From positions 4,526,001-4,590,000 of the forward strand of contig NC_087092.1 of the NCBI RefSeq assembly GCF_963855985.1: DNA of 64,000 nt, read 5' to 3'. The first letter of the stretch is position 1. Each line of letters opens with the position of its first letter. A model generated the notes under the pieces. It searched no databases and had not been told where the DNA came from. It saw only the letters and a list, made by a program, of their open reading frames with translations. This DNA is from Ostrinia nubilalis. Its lineage: Eukaryota > Arthropoda > Insecta > Lepidoptera > Crambidae. Of this stretch, positions 11,041 to 22,639 are shown piece after piece. The position numbers and the translations under genes are program-made.

Positions 11041-11846
11041 TGTTACTGTAAAAGCTCGAATTGCAGTAAATCCTAAGATATTCCAGTAAAACCTAAGATC
11101 TACCAATGTCTAATGGTAAATGTCCCAAAAGGTTTGCGATTCGAACTCTTACCACCATTTCGTTGGTAAATCTTAGGATTTACATTAATGGCACGGTAAA
11201 CGTTGAAAAACAAAACATGTCATAACGTGCTCAGCGCATCTCATCATCATCATCATCATCAGAAATTACTTCAATTGGAAAAAAACGAATCTATCTTAAT
11301 ATTGAAGTTGCCCTCTTTGTATTTCTAGTCGCTCACTTAGTAATCGCACGGACAGAATTTTAATATCTAAAATGGATTAAACATAACCCACTTTTTGTAA
11401 GCTCGTTCTGCATTTAATTATATTAACCTTTAAAGTCCCAGACGGCATACATTAATGCCATAACAATTGATTATCTATTGTGTCTAGATTCGCGGGCCTT
11501 GAAGGATTAATCAATATTCGTCGTTAGTTAAGTTAATTTTTCGCTTACTCAAATTCATACCGCTCAAGTTATTAAAACAGTAAGTATGCCATCATCAGTC
11601 GCTAAGTTATTTTTTAGTCGATCGTGTTATAATTTCCCATTAAGAATTACTCATTGTTTTATTCCTAAAACCAACATCTACCAGCTGACAGAGGTAAAAC
11701 CTAGCATATACTGAATTCAAATGGAAAAAGCTCGAAAAAATCGTCGTATTTTCAGAAATACTTACATTTACCAACTCATGTCGGTAAATCCTAAGACTTA
11801 CACTTAAATCTTAAGATTAACCGTAGTTCGAGCTTTTACAGTAACA
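11041..11846. mobile_element. MITE, about 806 bp, with 20-bp perfect terminal inverted repeats
   Basis: TGTTACTGTAAAAGCTCGAA at 11041-11060 is matched by its reverse complement at 11827-11846, and the repeat continues with mismatches for about 25 more bases. It is flanked by TATA/TA, so a TA target duplication is likely. The motif GTAAATCCTAAGAT and its variants recur through the interior on both strands. No coding sequence. Confidence 0.75.
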
Positions 11847-12242
11847 TATATATCGTATTATTGTAAAAAACTGAACACAGATTAGATATAACTAATTTTG
11901 TAAGTCTGAATATTGTTGAATCTTGCAACTCTAGCGGCTTTAAGAACTTTTTTCTTTGCAAATTATTCGCCGAACTGGATAGGCGCAGCTCTTCGGGAAT
12001 TTCAATTTAACTTGTAATAACTTGAGCAACTTGTCGAAATTAACTTGGATAAATTTCGGAGTTTTTCCGGATTGGCCGGATAAAATTAGTGAGAAAGGAT
12101 ATTTTAGTTGCCTCGATTTATTTGATGCTGTGGTTTGTACAATTTATCATAGTCTTATTCTACGTTACTGCCTATATCTTCCATGTATCTACGTTTGACC
12201 TTGACACTTCAGTCAGGCAGGCATAAGTTAACTCTCAATCAT

Positions 12243-12400
12243 GAAATTTAAATAAACAACTTGAAAAAATCGAACTGCCTAAGGCGGGAATCGAACCTAC
12301 GACCTTTCGCTTGCCAGGCGACTGCTCATCCATCTGAGCTACTTAGTCACTGGACCGCCTTAGGCAGTTCGATTTTTTCAAGTTGCTTATTTAAAATTTC
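12243..12400. repeat. 158-bp hairpin element whose loop is a tRNA-like sequence
   Basis: Arms of about 48 bp (12243-12287 and 12354-12400) are nearly perfect reverse complements, including AACTTGAAAAAATCGAACTG. Between and partly inside them on the minus strand lies a 72-nt tRNA-like sequence (12277-12348). The hairpin duplicates the tRNA 3' acceptor strand and trailer as an inverted copy on the other side. Confidence 0.8.
12277..12348 (-). tRNA. tRNA-like sequence, possibly Ala-type (GGC), probable pseudogene
   Basis: The minus strand folds by eye into a cloverleaf. The acceptor GACTAAG pairs with CTTAGGC with one mismatch at pair 2. The D arm is GCTCAGATGGATGAGC, the anticodon loop CTGGCAA would give GGC, and the T arm contains GGTTCGATTCC (box B). 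The anticodon stem has one mismatch. No CCA is encoded. A GGC alanine anticodon is not normal for a eukaryotic cytosolic tRNA, and the hairpin context suggests a mobile or pseudogene copy. Confidence 0.5.
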
Positions 12401-12414
12401 GTTTGAGAAGCGAC

Positions 12415-12650
12415 TCTAACTCTCAATTTATGGTTCGTCAACTGCTGGAAAAAGGCCTTTCCCTTAGGATTTCCACAACCACCGGTTCCGTGCTACTTAT
12501 GCTACATCTAGATACTTCCCGCGACCTTCACCAGATCATCAGTCCATTTGGGCGGCTTGTCCAAACTAAGTCTTCCGGCTCGTGGTCGCTACTCGAGAAC
12601 TTTTCTCCCCAGCGGCGGTACATAAATATAACTTACATGACGCAGGTTAT
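12415..12650 (-). pseudogene. RTE-type retrotransposon, 3' fragment
   Basis: Reading the minus strand gives the common RTE C-terminal region (TCTTGAGTAGCGACCACGAG-type WRP motif, then a KSL..EAF..Q end). It is more decayed than the copy at 17350-17625 and aligns with it by eye over most of its length. The stop-proximal end is at 12440-12460. Confidence 0.6.
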
Positions 12651-14348
12651 AAATCATGATATTTAGAGTCTGTCTTATTTTTGATTGTCTATAGGTACTT
12701 AATTTAAAAAAAAATCCAGTTGGATTTCCGTACTACGATATTCTCAGTTGACCCTAAGGTTGACTGGAGGAGAATGTCGACTGGCATTAAGTCCGCCTTC
12801 TGTACAGTCCCAGTTTTATGTGCATGTAAGCTCTAAATAAATAAATAAATGTTTTGCAGGGTAAACTGTAAACCATAGTCACTCTTTCTGATTTTACCAA
12901 AACATATTTTTGAGCGACTCGTTTTCAGTGACTCTGGAGTTGGTAAACACACGAGTGGGCGAAACTTTGTGAACTCTGCACAAGCAGAGGAATAAAATTC
13001 GAGTGTCACAGTAAAATTTAGTGGCCTTCCGTAAAATAACAAGTATTATTAGCGGTTTGCAAATATTTCAGCGATTTTGAAAGTCGGGTAAACATACTTA
13101 CTTTTTTATTATGTAAAACGTAGGTACTACACTGAACCACTTTAAGTAATAGGTATACAAGATTTATTTCAAAACAACAATTTATAGTTTTTAACGACTA
13201 TATTGACTGTAGTACTGACATAGTACAGAACTCTAACTTACCTAAATAATGACTGGCATATAACAATTTATCCCAAGGAAGTTGGCTCAGAATAACCTCT
13301 CAAAACAACCCCGCCGCAGATTTGACCAAACTGGCCGAGTAAATTACTCAACGAGTTTAAATGTAGGTCGTATTCCATTCCATTCGTATCTGTCTGTTTG
13401 CGTAGAACTGTGTCGGGCCGCACACCCGCCCTTTGTTTTTCCACTGCTCCATTTGGAATTTTCCATTTAAATTCCAGCTCTCCAGCTTTCACCACCCTTG
13501 GATATCTCGCGCGTAAATATCTACCTATGCGCTTTTCTCCGCCCGTGTTATTGTTTGGAATTTTTAGGTTACGCTTTGGTGTTTGTAATAAAAATATTGG
13601 TATGTTTTTGGGGACTTGTTGGAAAAAATCCTTCTGCCTCCTTTAGACATATTTTTCTTCCGATCTGAAAACTAAAGGTTTTTTGGCAATATTTAATGTC
13701 TTGGGGTCTTTTAGAAAACCCTTTTATCCTCTTGACTATTTGCTTTTTTCTGAAAAATAAGGTTTCTATAGTGAGCTTGTCAGTTAGTCACGTTGAGCCT
13801 CATAGTTCTTTTTTGGTTTAGCTAATAATTATTATTATTTAGACATGGTATTAATTAATTTTAAACTTTAGCTTTGCATATTTGAATTAACTTTAAACAG
13901 GTTTTAACGCGATACGCGGATAAGTAATAATGAATAAAGGTATTACCTAATTAATTGTAAGGTTCAATAAATTGACACCCAGTCTTCTGTTTGTCTTTTA
14001 ATGTCAATAAAGCGCTCACGTCGGTTGTGCTGATAGCTCATGAAAAAAATGCTTGTAGCATAATTATATGGCAGCAATTTTGACAAATATTTGTATGCTG
14101 AAAATCTGAAATTCTTCACAAGTTTTCCTAGCTCACTGGCTCAAGTTGCCGCCTGAGCTATGAGCTCAATCTCACGCGGTTGAAGTTCTAAACAACTCCG
14201 GCGGTCCTTTCACGGGACATGCATGCGGCTTTATTTTAAAGGCACTTTCAAAGAGGCAATTTGTGCCTTTCATGCGAGCTGCTGATTTTCTGGATTGTGA
14301 TGGAACGTACACAAAAAAATAAACGAAAAAGAATATCAGAGACCAATT
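12651..14348. other. Unannotated AT-rich region
   Basis: Several frames of 60-90 codons (12833-13042 minus, 13268-13646 in various frames) show no motif or codon pattern I recognise. A GTTGACCCTAAGGTTGAC-like small repeat lies near 12748. No supported gene. Confidence 0.4.
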
Positions 14349-15658
14349 GAGTCGTCTAGTTTCAAAACCCGCTAAAACGCTCCTGCAACGAATTTCTGTT
14401 TATATCTCTAAATGACGCTACTGTTCAATCATTTTCGACCAAAATTCGCTAAAAGACTACTAAACTAGCATTTAAAATTTGGTTTGTGTTACAAACTCCG
14501 CTAAAACGCCGTCCGTTTCTTTCAAAACCCTCTAAAAGTTGATTGACCAATGGCAGCACGGTATTTTGGTCACGTGATTGCGAAATCAGTATGGATATTT
14601 TTTCATAACGTGCTTAAGGTTGCTGCGGTTTTTTATTGTTTTTGATCCAAAATAATGGAAGATTTATCTCAGTTCGTGGAAAAATGTAACCCTAAAGACG
14701 CAAGAAAGAAACCACGTAATATGAAATAGCCTGGAAACGCACCAAGGAGCGCCAGAAACGGAAAGATAAATTTGTTAAAAAACTACTTTTGAAGCAGCTT
14801 TGATGGTGTTATGCAAAATTAACCATTTAGCTGTCGTTGGTTATTGTTACTATTAAGTGTTGGTGATCACTAGTGGGATTATAGAAACTTCACTAGCTCA
14901 ATGCCTTTAGATGAATTTAATTATAAAGGTATGTTACTCTTTACCCGAGTGCAGGAGGGTAATGTGTTTCGAGAGTAGGTAGGTATGTATGTGTGTATGT
15001 TTATATCCCTGTACAGTCAGTCAGTGAAGTAATTAAATAAATACTGTGGGATGTTTTTTTTTATGTGACAGGAGGCAAACGAGCAGATGGATCACCTGAT
15101 GTCCAGATGTCCACGAATAAATATTATGTTATAAAAAGGCAAAGACGAGATTGAGAAAATAATTTATAAAAGTTTCTTATTTACATGCTATAATTTAATT
15201 GTTTTTTTTAATAACCCGATAAAACTTTATTAATCTAATAACCTAACCAATAAGTGCAATCGCTTTGAATATTATAGAATGGACAAATTAATACGGACAA
15301 TTATTTATTTTATATTTTTTTGGTTTATTTAATATTAGACTTTATTGTAGAACGCCATTCATGCATTACAATTTGTTCTTATCAAATCCCGCTAAAATAC
15401 AACATGTCCGTTTCAAATCCCATTAAAACCGAATGTTCGTAACAAAGTACGCCAAAATGAAAATAGTTTTCATTATAATTCAAATTATATTTAATTTAAA
15501 GATGAATAGCAATTACTGTTAGTATTGCCAGATGACAATTATAATTCGTATCATATATTTTTTTCAGCGAAGCCAAAGCTATATGGATAAGCGGTTTTTT
15601 TTCAATTTCTCGAAATATTATCAAAATCGTTTTAGCGGGATTTGAAACTAGACGCCTC
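14349..15658. mobile_element. 1310-bp DNA transposon with repeated subterminal motif
   Basis: The ends GAGTCGTCTAGTTTCAAAAC and the reverse complement of GAGGCGTCTAGTTTCAAATC form imperfect inverted repeats of about 33 bp. AATT flanks both sides (14345-14348, 15659-15662), a possible 4-bp target duplication. The motif AAA(T/A)CCCGCTAAAA recurs at least seven times near both ends, as transposase-binding arrays do in several superfamilies. Near 14654 a short plus frame (MEDLSQFVEKCNPKDAR) could be the first exon of a lost transposase. Confidence 0.7.
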
Positions 15659-15827
15659 AATTATGTCCACAAAAATCAAGACTGTATTGTGAATATCACA
15701 ATTTTGAATAATGTAACAAATTAAATTATTTCACTACTATTTATATTTCTGATTTACACCATAACCATTATAGGTATAGACTGAAAAACCAACTGCCTTA
15801 GGTAAAAGGAAGCAAAAAGAAGACTAA

Positions 15828-15943
15828 TGCCCGTTTTCACGATCAATCCCTAATTTTTAAGTGACCCCTATGACAACAAAATGCCTGTTATGTGTCATCA
15901 TAGGGGTCACTTAAAAATTAGGGATTGATGGTGAAAACGGGCA
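15828..15943. mobile_element. 116-bp palindromic MITE, TSD TAA
   Basis: TGCCCGTTTTCAC and its reverse complement form the ends, and arms of about 50 bp pair almost perfectly. TAA flanks both ends (15825-15827, 15944-15946). A TWA duplication is the usual signature of PIF/Harbinger-type MITEs. Confidence 0.82.
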
Positions 15944-15946
15944 TAA

Positions 15947-17340
15947 GTAATTTTACGTCCCATCTGAGGATTACCTTATCTTTTCAACCTTATTGAAATC
16001 AATGGCAGTTCTCAATGTGGCAACAAAAATAATATGACACAAACAGAAAACTAACTAGACAATGAATACCTACTTATATTTTAAATTCTTATAGCATATA
16101 TCGGTAGTTATAGTTGTATTGTTACCTTAACACCTGAAAAATAAACCATTATCTAATCATTTCCTTACTAGCACACGTGGAGTATAATGTTGTCGCTCGA
16201 AAACGACTCTACAGAATATTTAATGGTCGAGAAACGTTCAGGATTTTCCGAATAAAACTCACATTCGGTACGATGTGACTGCAGAATCGCAGACTCTCAG
16301 CTGTGGTTTTACGATTATTTAAATAGCTGATTAACTAAAGCACACTAAATGCTATTTGAATAGTCATGAACACGCACCGATTTAAATACGAGTACCTTTT
16401 TATTGCACATACTCGTAGTAGGCTTGTAGCTCGTATGAGCTGGTATATCCGATATACCTACTGGCTCATACGTGCTCATACTGTGTATTGATATTAATCG
16501 GTACATATCCAAGGTGCTTATTATAGAACGAAGATCATTAACGATTTAATGACATTCAATTAATTTTTGTTGTTGTTGTTGTTGTTTAATTTCAATATTG
16601 ACCTGATTGATTAGTGTCTGGATATAACTGACAGATATGACTATGACTGAGACAAGAGAATTACACAGCGATTGGTCAGCAAGAGTAAAGTGGTGCCAAA
16701 GTGCTGTATTATACTCGTATGAATGTATAAAAAAAATTACAATAACATTTATCGTCTCTCTGTTTCAATTTACTTTTATTATTTCTTATCTGGAAGATTG
16801 CCCAACTTTATTGGCGCGGATAGTGGATGTCTTACACCATTTTAAGTCCATGGTAACATTTTTCGCAGTTTTAATAATTCTGCAATGAGATAAAAATAAC
16901 AACCTGTCTAAACTTACAAAATGTTCGGCGTCATGCAAATCTGATCCAGCCATACGTGGTGTTAACGTTAGGCTCTGCACAAACGTAGTCTTTTTGTTTC
17001 ACTGTGTTTTGCTGTTATAGTAAGCTATGAAAAAGTTCTGTTTCTAGGTTCTTACATCGAATATTTTTATTAGCATTCCGAGTTCCTTAAAACAGTGGCT
17101 CTAGCAGTCTAGCTTGTCCGTGAACGGATGAATATTTTGAATGAGAAAATCATGAAAAACGACCGAAGCATAATCATTTCAATATTCTATAGTAACATTG
17201 GTTGATAGGTACCTACATGAGATCTTATTTGTGTACTAGAATTGGCATGGTCTAACCTTCGCTGAAAGTGAATAAACAGCGCAAGGAGTGATATCATTGT
17301 GAGAATTAAAAAATGTGGTAGGTACCTAATAATACCTATC
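15947..17340. other. AT-rich region with one member of a diverged repeat pair
   Basis: No coding gene. 16196-16345 resembles 17640-17780 (shared AATATTTAA, ACATTCGGTACGA, CTGCAGA, GTGGTTTTA, GATTAACTA in the same order). A (GTT)n microsatellite lies at 16567-16587. A small hairpin lies near 16434-16476. Confidence 0.45.
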
Positions 17341-17349
17341 TTCGTTCGT

Positions 17350-17625
17350 TTGTTCGTTTCAGCCGAAAGACGTCCACTGCTGGACAAAGGCCTCCCCCAA
17401 GGATTTCCACAAAGACCGGTCCTGCGCCGCTTGCATCCAGGCACCCCCCGCGACCTTCACCAGATCGTCGGTCCACATAGTGGGAGACCTGCCCACGCTA
17501 CGTCTTCCGGCTCGTGGTCGCCACTCAAGAACTTTCCTGCCCCAGCGGCCATCAGCTCTATGAGCTATGTGCCCCGCCCACTTAATTTTAGCGATTCTGC
17601 GGGCTATCTAACAGGACACAAAATT
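17350..17625 (-). pseudogene. RTE-type retrotransposon, 3' fragment (best preserved in window)
   Basis: Minus-strand translation gives RWGRKVLEWRPRAG, then MWTDDLVKVAGGAWMQAAQD, then SLWKSLGEAFVQQWTSFG and a stop. These are typical last residues of RTE endonuclease-reverse transcriptases. Only the 3' end is present, so it is a dead-on-arrival copy. The tail after the stop is a short GAA(C/A)GAA-type repeat near 17345. Confidence 0.8.
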
Positions 17626-17639
17626 GCCTACGTTTGCGC

Positions 17640-17780
17640 AAGCCCTTCGCTTAGCAGCTCGGAATATTTAACGGTTAGTCGACGCTGTTGTGTCCGAGAT
17701 GTTACGAATAAAATTAACATTCGGTACGAGTTGTAACTGCAGACTCCATTGTGGTTTTATTTAAATATCGGATTAACTAG
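17640..17780. repeat. Diverged repeat, second copy of 16196-16345
   Basis: Shares ordered motifs with 16196-16345, including AATATTTAA, ACATTCGGTACGA, GTGGTTTTA and GATTAACTA, with indels between them. Family unknown. Confidence 0.5.
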
Positions 17781-18026
17781 TGCGGTTACGTATTAACTCG
17801 CGAGAACTGAAACCGCGATTTTTGGAATTAATCCGCCCAGTGCTCTGTTTGTATCGTATGTTTTTATAAAGCGGAGGGATGATTTAAGGGGTGGAACTGA
17901 CACGTATTGTAAGTAAATATCTGAAACAGATATCAACATGGTTATTTTAATCAAACGGTGTCGACATCGGTCTAATGGTTTGAGAGTCATCAGTCCTAAC
18001 ACAAGTAAGTATATTTAGCACACCTG

Positions 18027-18132
18027 TAGGCCTAAGATGCGCGCCGTGATAACTTTTATCGACGTCAAAATGTATGGGCAAAATCGATAAAATGGCGTGA
18101 TAACCGTTAGCGCGGCGCGCATCTTAGGCCTA
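18027..18132. mobile_element. 106-bp palindromic MITE, TSD CTG
   Basis: Ends TAGGCCTAAGATGCGCGCC and reverse complement; CTG flanks at 18024-18026 and 18133-18135. The arms also share GTGATAAC and TTTATCGA segments. Confidence 0.8.
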
Positions 18133-18135
18133 CTG

Positions 18136-20349
18136 AAAGTGTTAACGATAAGTAATTTAAGAACTTTTGTTTTACTAGTATAGTTTACTAGTGATATTTT
18201 AAAAAGCCTTTTGAAAGGTTCTTCTACTTAAGCTACTCGTTCATACTAAACACACGTAAATCATGTACGTATCTTTTTGCTATAAGTAATTTAAGAATCG
18301 AGGTTTTAGATTCTTGGAGATTGATAGACCCTTTATTTGTACACACATATAAAACTGACAAATTAAAACACCATCTGCAGTACTTATAGAATAATTTAAT
18401 AGCATATCCAACTTTACCAAATCGTAACGCAAGCTATACCTTCTCCAGAACGACATGACAATCGGGACCCAACAAGAAACAACTTTAAAAGCAATCTTAC
18501 TTGGGAATAAACTATCCCATCTAAGACTACCACAGACGGCGGCTGCACTCAAGGCAAAACAAACTTCAGCTCTGAAGAATGGACGGCATTTACTGGCGCT
18601 TCCCGAAGAATACTGAAGTATTAAAGCTTAGTAAATACAATAGGATGTCTTGTGGTAGAGTTCAAAAAGAAATTTTGAGAAATTCTCATCGAATTCAATA
18701 CATGGTTTAAATTGATTTCACGCTTAATTGTGCCTATTTAGTGCTAAAAGCAGCATTGATAATAAAAGCTAATCATTATTTTATTATGGTTTCACATATT
18801 GCTCTTTCATAGGTATTACTAAATTACCTCCAGAGGGAAGAGAAGCTGGTATTGAAAACATTTTCTAAAGGGCTATTAGGTATAGAAAAGAAAGACATTC
18901 GTGGAATGATAAAAGAAAAAATGCATGCAAAAAAACTTTAATATACAGATAGACATTTATTATACTAGTAGATAGACACTTTGAGATACATTACTAAAAC
19001 AAAATATATTGAAAAGGCCTTGAATTTGGCTTTGCTGTGCTCGGGTGATAAATTGCTCAAGCCTGAAATAGGAAGAGGCGAATCTTCAGACATTCGAAAA
19101 ATGAAATCTCTTTTTAATCTTGGAATCATTTTCCTCTATGCAAATTTACTTAAAGATAGCTCGATAGGGTGAGCCACAGGGCCATTACCAAAATAAATCA
19201 GCTTGCACAAATAAGTAACAACTGCTACGACCACCTTCCTGTAGTTATATGAGTAGCTAACTAATAATATCTAATAATATCTATTGATCCTTTGTAAAGT
19301 ACCATAAATCTCGTAATTTCAAATAAGAAAACTTGAATAAAACTCAGTGTCAAACAAAAGCTCGTTTCAATCACTCACAACAACCGTAACTGGCTCTATA
19401 TTGTCAACGCGTTAAATACAGGCGAATAACAAGGGTTTCTTGCAAAATTTTATAGAGTGAACTCACTAAACCCTAAGCTCAGTCTAAAAAAGAAAGAAAT
19501 TATTTTGTTATACCTACTGAGGTTGCGCATAGAGCAAGAAAGGAGGCACCCTCTTTAAAAGACACACCGTGCATAACAAGAATAAATCTTGTATGGGCTT
19601 TTCTCTTTTAACTACAACCGAGCTGACGCCCGAGGCGTAAACCCTACATCTCAGAAAATGGGATATTATTAGAGTAAGTATCATAAAATTCACAATGAAA
19701 AATGGAACGACACTTCTGCTACAATAGCGTCAGCTGTGCTGAATATAGATTTGGCTTTGATTTTGCTCTTTCAATTAAATCCAGATTCCAATTCCAGAAA
19801 CGTTTAGTTCGCGGAAATTCTGAACGGTTTTGATTTGTTTGCTTTCATTGTTTTCAGGACGAATCTTTCACAATACGGATGGAAAAGGCAATCAAAAGAT
19901 TAAAAGAAAATCACGTTACAATTTTTCGCTGAAGCATTTACAGTGCTTCTTTCACAATAAGGCGACTCATTCTTTTATAATCAACCATTCCATGATAAGA
20001 GTACATGAAATAAATGTTTACATTTACCTCGTAATATTCATAAACATACTTTCCTCTGTAAAAATTTGTATTAAATAAAATTATGTCAAATAAATTAAAC
20101 AGCTAGTCAGTGTAAAGACGTATAAATTCCTAATTGCAAAATTTAATGCAAAGCTCATTTAGTGGAGTACTTTAAATTGTTATTGTGTGGCCAGAGAGAC
20201 AATGAATCTACTGTGTATTTATTAATTTACTATTTTTATAAAATCGAAAATAATTGACAAAGTAAATTAAAACGCTCCAAAACTGAAACGCTGGTGTTGC
20301 AATTCCATTAATTCAAATATGGAATTTCTCCCACCAGTTTTGGCCTGTT
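18136..20349. other. Unannotated AT-rich region
   Basis: Frames of 60-90 codons occur by chance. No repeat, RNA or conserved motif recognised. Confidence 0.4.
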
Positions 20350-20385
20350 TGTTTGATACATATTTACTTAATAACTATTCCTTGT

Positions 20386-20519
20386 TGTTCTTCTTCTTCG
20401 TCGTCGCTACACTCTTGCCAGAGTGGTCGTGGTCGTCACATCCGGTCCGGTGGCAAACCTATCACAATCCGTCGCCATTCCTCCCGCACCGCAGCCTTTC
20501 TTGTGCACTCGTGGAGTGG
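20386..20519 (-). mobile_element. 134-bp 5'-truncated retrotransposon tail with 12-bp TSD
   Basis: ACTATTCCTTGT occurs on both sides (20374-20385 and 20520-20531), a target-primed retrotransposition footprint. The GC-rich insert read on the minus strand resembles a non-LTR C-terminus (AAVREEWRRIV...) followed by a GACGACGAAGAAGAA tail. The source element is absent from the window. Confidence 0.75.
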
Positions 20520-20531
20520 ACTATTCCTTGT

Positions 20532-21702
20532 CACCATAACAATGACAAAAGCATATGAAACAGTTGATTACAATATTTTGTTAGAAAAACTCTACGGATC
20601 TGGAGTACGAGGTCCAAGTTACCAATGGTTCAAATCTTACCTCCAAAACAGGCAACAAATAGTACAAGTAGACAGCTATGACAATAAACAACACAAAATA
20701 ATAACCACAAAATCGAGTAGTAAATATATGACCTGTTCCATTCCCCAAGGAAGTGTCCTAGGATGTGTACTCTTCTTAGTCTACATCAACGACCTTCCTA
20801 AAATTATAAAAAACGACGTTATCCTACCAGTCCTTTTTGCTGACGACATATCAATTTTAATAAAATGCAATAACATCATAAGTGCAAATACTTTACTCAC
20901 AGAAACTTTACAAAAAATAACAAATTGGCTCCAAGACCATAATCTCCAAATAAATTTCCCAAAAACCAAAATAATACAATTTAGATCATATAAAAAAAAT
21001 CCATTAAAAATAAATAATACCTTTTTAAATAACCAAATAGAATCTGTAGATACTTTCAAACTTCTCGGCATTGTAATAGACACGCATCTTAACTGGAAAA
21101 ACCACATAGAACATATTAAGTCAAAACTATCCAAATTCACTTACGCTCTTTATGAAATAACGCACAGTACACATACAGAAGCAGCATTAGCAGCATACTA
21201 CGCCTACGCTTATTCTCAATTAAAATATGGCATCATACTCTGGGGAAACAGCACAAATTTCATTGATCTCTTTATAATGCAAAAGAAATGTATCAGAATA
21301 ATAGCACAAATAGACAATACACAATCATGTAAACCTTACTTCATTAAATATAATTTACTTACGTTACCATCAATATATATCCATGATACATGTATATTTA
21401 CCTACAAAAATATTCACAATTTTACAAAAGTCAAGGACACGCATAATATAAATACCAGGCATAAGGATAAACTTTACTTACCCCCATCAAGAATAAAAAT
21501 GCTAAATACCAGCCCCTACTATATGTCGGTAAAATTATTTAACAAACTTCCAGAATATATAAAAACTGAACCAAATGTTAAACGCTTCTCTAAAGCCCTT
21601 AGGCACTATTTAATATCCAAATGTTTTTATTCAATTAATGAATACCTAACAATAGACCATAAAAAATATTATAGTAACCAACTACCTACTATAGTCAATT
21701 AG
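20532..21702 (+). pseudogene. Reverse transcriptase C-terminal half (CR1/jockey-type)
   Basis: The open frame covers the reverse transcriptase from the TKAYETVDYNILLEKL block through PQGSVLG, the catalytic FADDIS (plus near 20836) and FKLLGIVID, to a C-terminal region ending near YLTIDHKKYY. The endonuclease domain and RT blocks 0-2 are missing. No stop interrupts the remaining 390 codons, so the truncated copy is fairly young. The frame appears to extend upstream to 20353, but 20386-20519 is a separate insertion, so the first 60 or so codons are not part of the protein. Confidence 0.83.
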
Positions 21703-22528
21703 TTATCAACCTTGATCCTACTTAGATTGTAGTTATCTTATAAGTTGTTTAATAATAATATTACTTATTATAGTTAATGAATATTAATACCATTAATGTT
21801 TAAATAGCCACCTACTCTATTGCGATACCACTCAGGTAACTAAGTTTTTAAGCTCCTGTATATTATGTAATTTACACCATTACAAATTGTCACTTAGTAA
21901 GCAATAAATATTTTGAATTTGAATTTTGAATTTGAAAATTGAATGAAATATTATAAAAAATTACACACAACACAAACATCAACAAGAAGCAGAAATAAAT
22001 CCTTACCTTCCAGAAATAGCTGTTTTCTACTAATCTTTGCTTGCATTCACCAAAGGAATGTCTTACAGGAAATTTTGTTAAAGCGGACTTAGTTTAAAAG
22101 GAAACTTTTTTCTCAGCGAGTTTGTTAGCTAATCTCATTTTTATGAAATCTTCCGGTCCCTCCTAAACTCAGTGATTTCACTAAGTTTTTTGTTAGTAGG
22201 ATGTAAGGCAAAAGATCTTGGTTTACTATTTAAGAAAGTTACTTTGGGTTGATGTTGCTATTTATTTGTATAAAATAGGTCAGGTCCGTTTTAGGCGGTT
22301 CTTTGAATATAAATAGCATTTTTTGTGTCGTAAACTTGAACTGGAGTGAAATTGTGGACCTGCTTTTTTATGGATAAAAGTATTTAATACATGAAATTAA
22401 CTTAAGTAGAAGTGAAGCTTATGGATAAAAACAAAATGTGTGGAATGTTATAACTTATAACTGCATGCCTAGCTCACATCAATGTAAATATTGTGAAACT
22501 TCGAAAAAGATACTACCGATTTATGATA

Positions 22529-22633
22529 GTACGGTCGACAGCACGTCAACGTAAACACTGCGGTATCTTACGTAGTTGCGATAGGGGCGAGTTTGCAACG
22601 AAAATGTATAGCTTGATGTGCTGTCGACTGTAC
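22529..22633. mobile_element. About 105-bp MITE
   Basis: AGTACGGTCGACAGCACGTCAA-like ends pair with CTTGATGTGCTGTCGACTGT (two mismatches). The unique interior contains GCGATAGGGGCGAGTTT. Target duplication not clear. Confidence 0.7.
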
Positions 22634-22639
22634 TTTTTC

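Larger units (their letters stand above)
20350..21945 (+). mobile_element. 5'-truncated CR1/jockey-type non-LTR retrotransposon
   Basis: Contains the reverse transcriptase fragment at 20532-21702, a 3' UTR of about 200 bp, and a tail of TTGAATTTGAA-type repeats at 21908-21945. Such short-repeat tails are common in CR1-related elements of moths. The 5' end lies somewhere in 20300-20373 and is not resolved. Confidence 0.75.
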
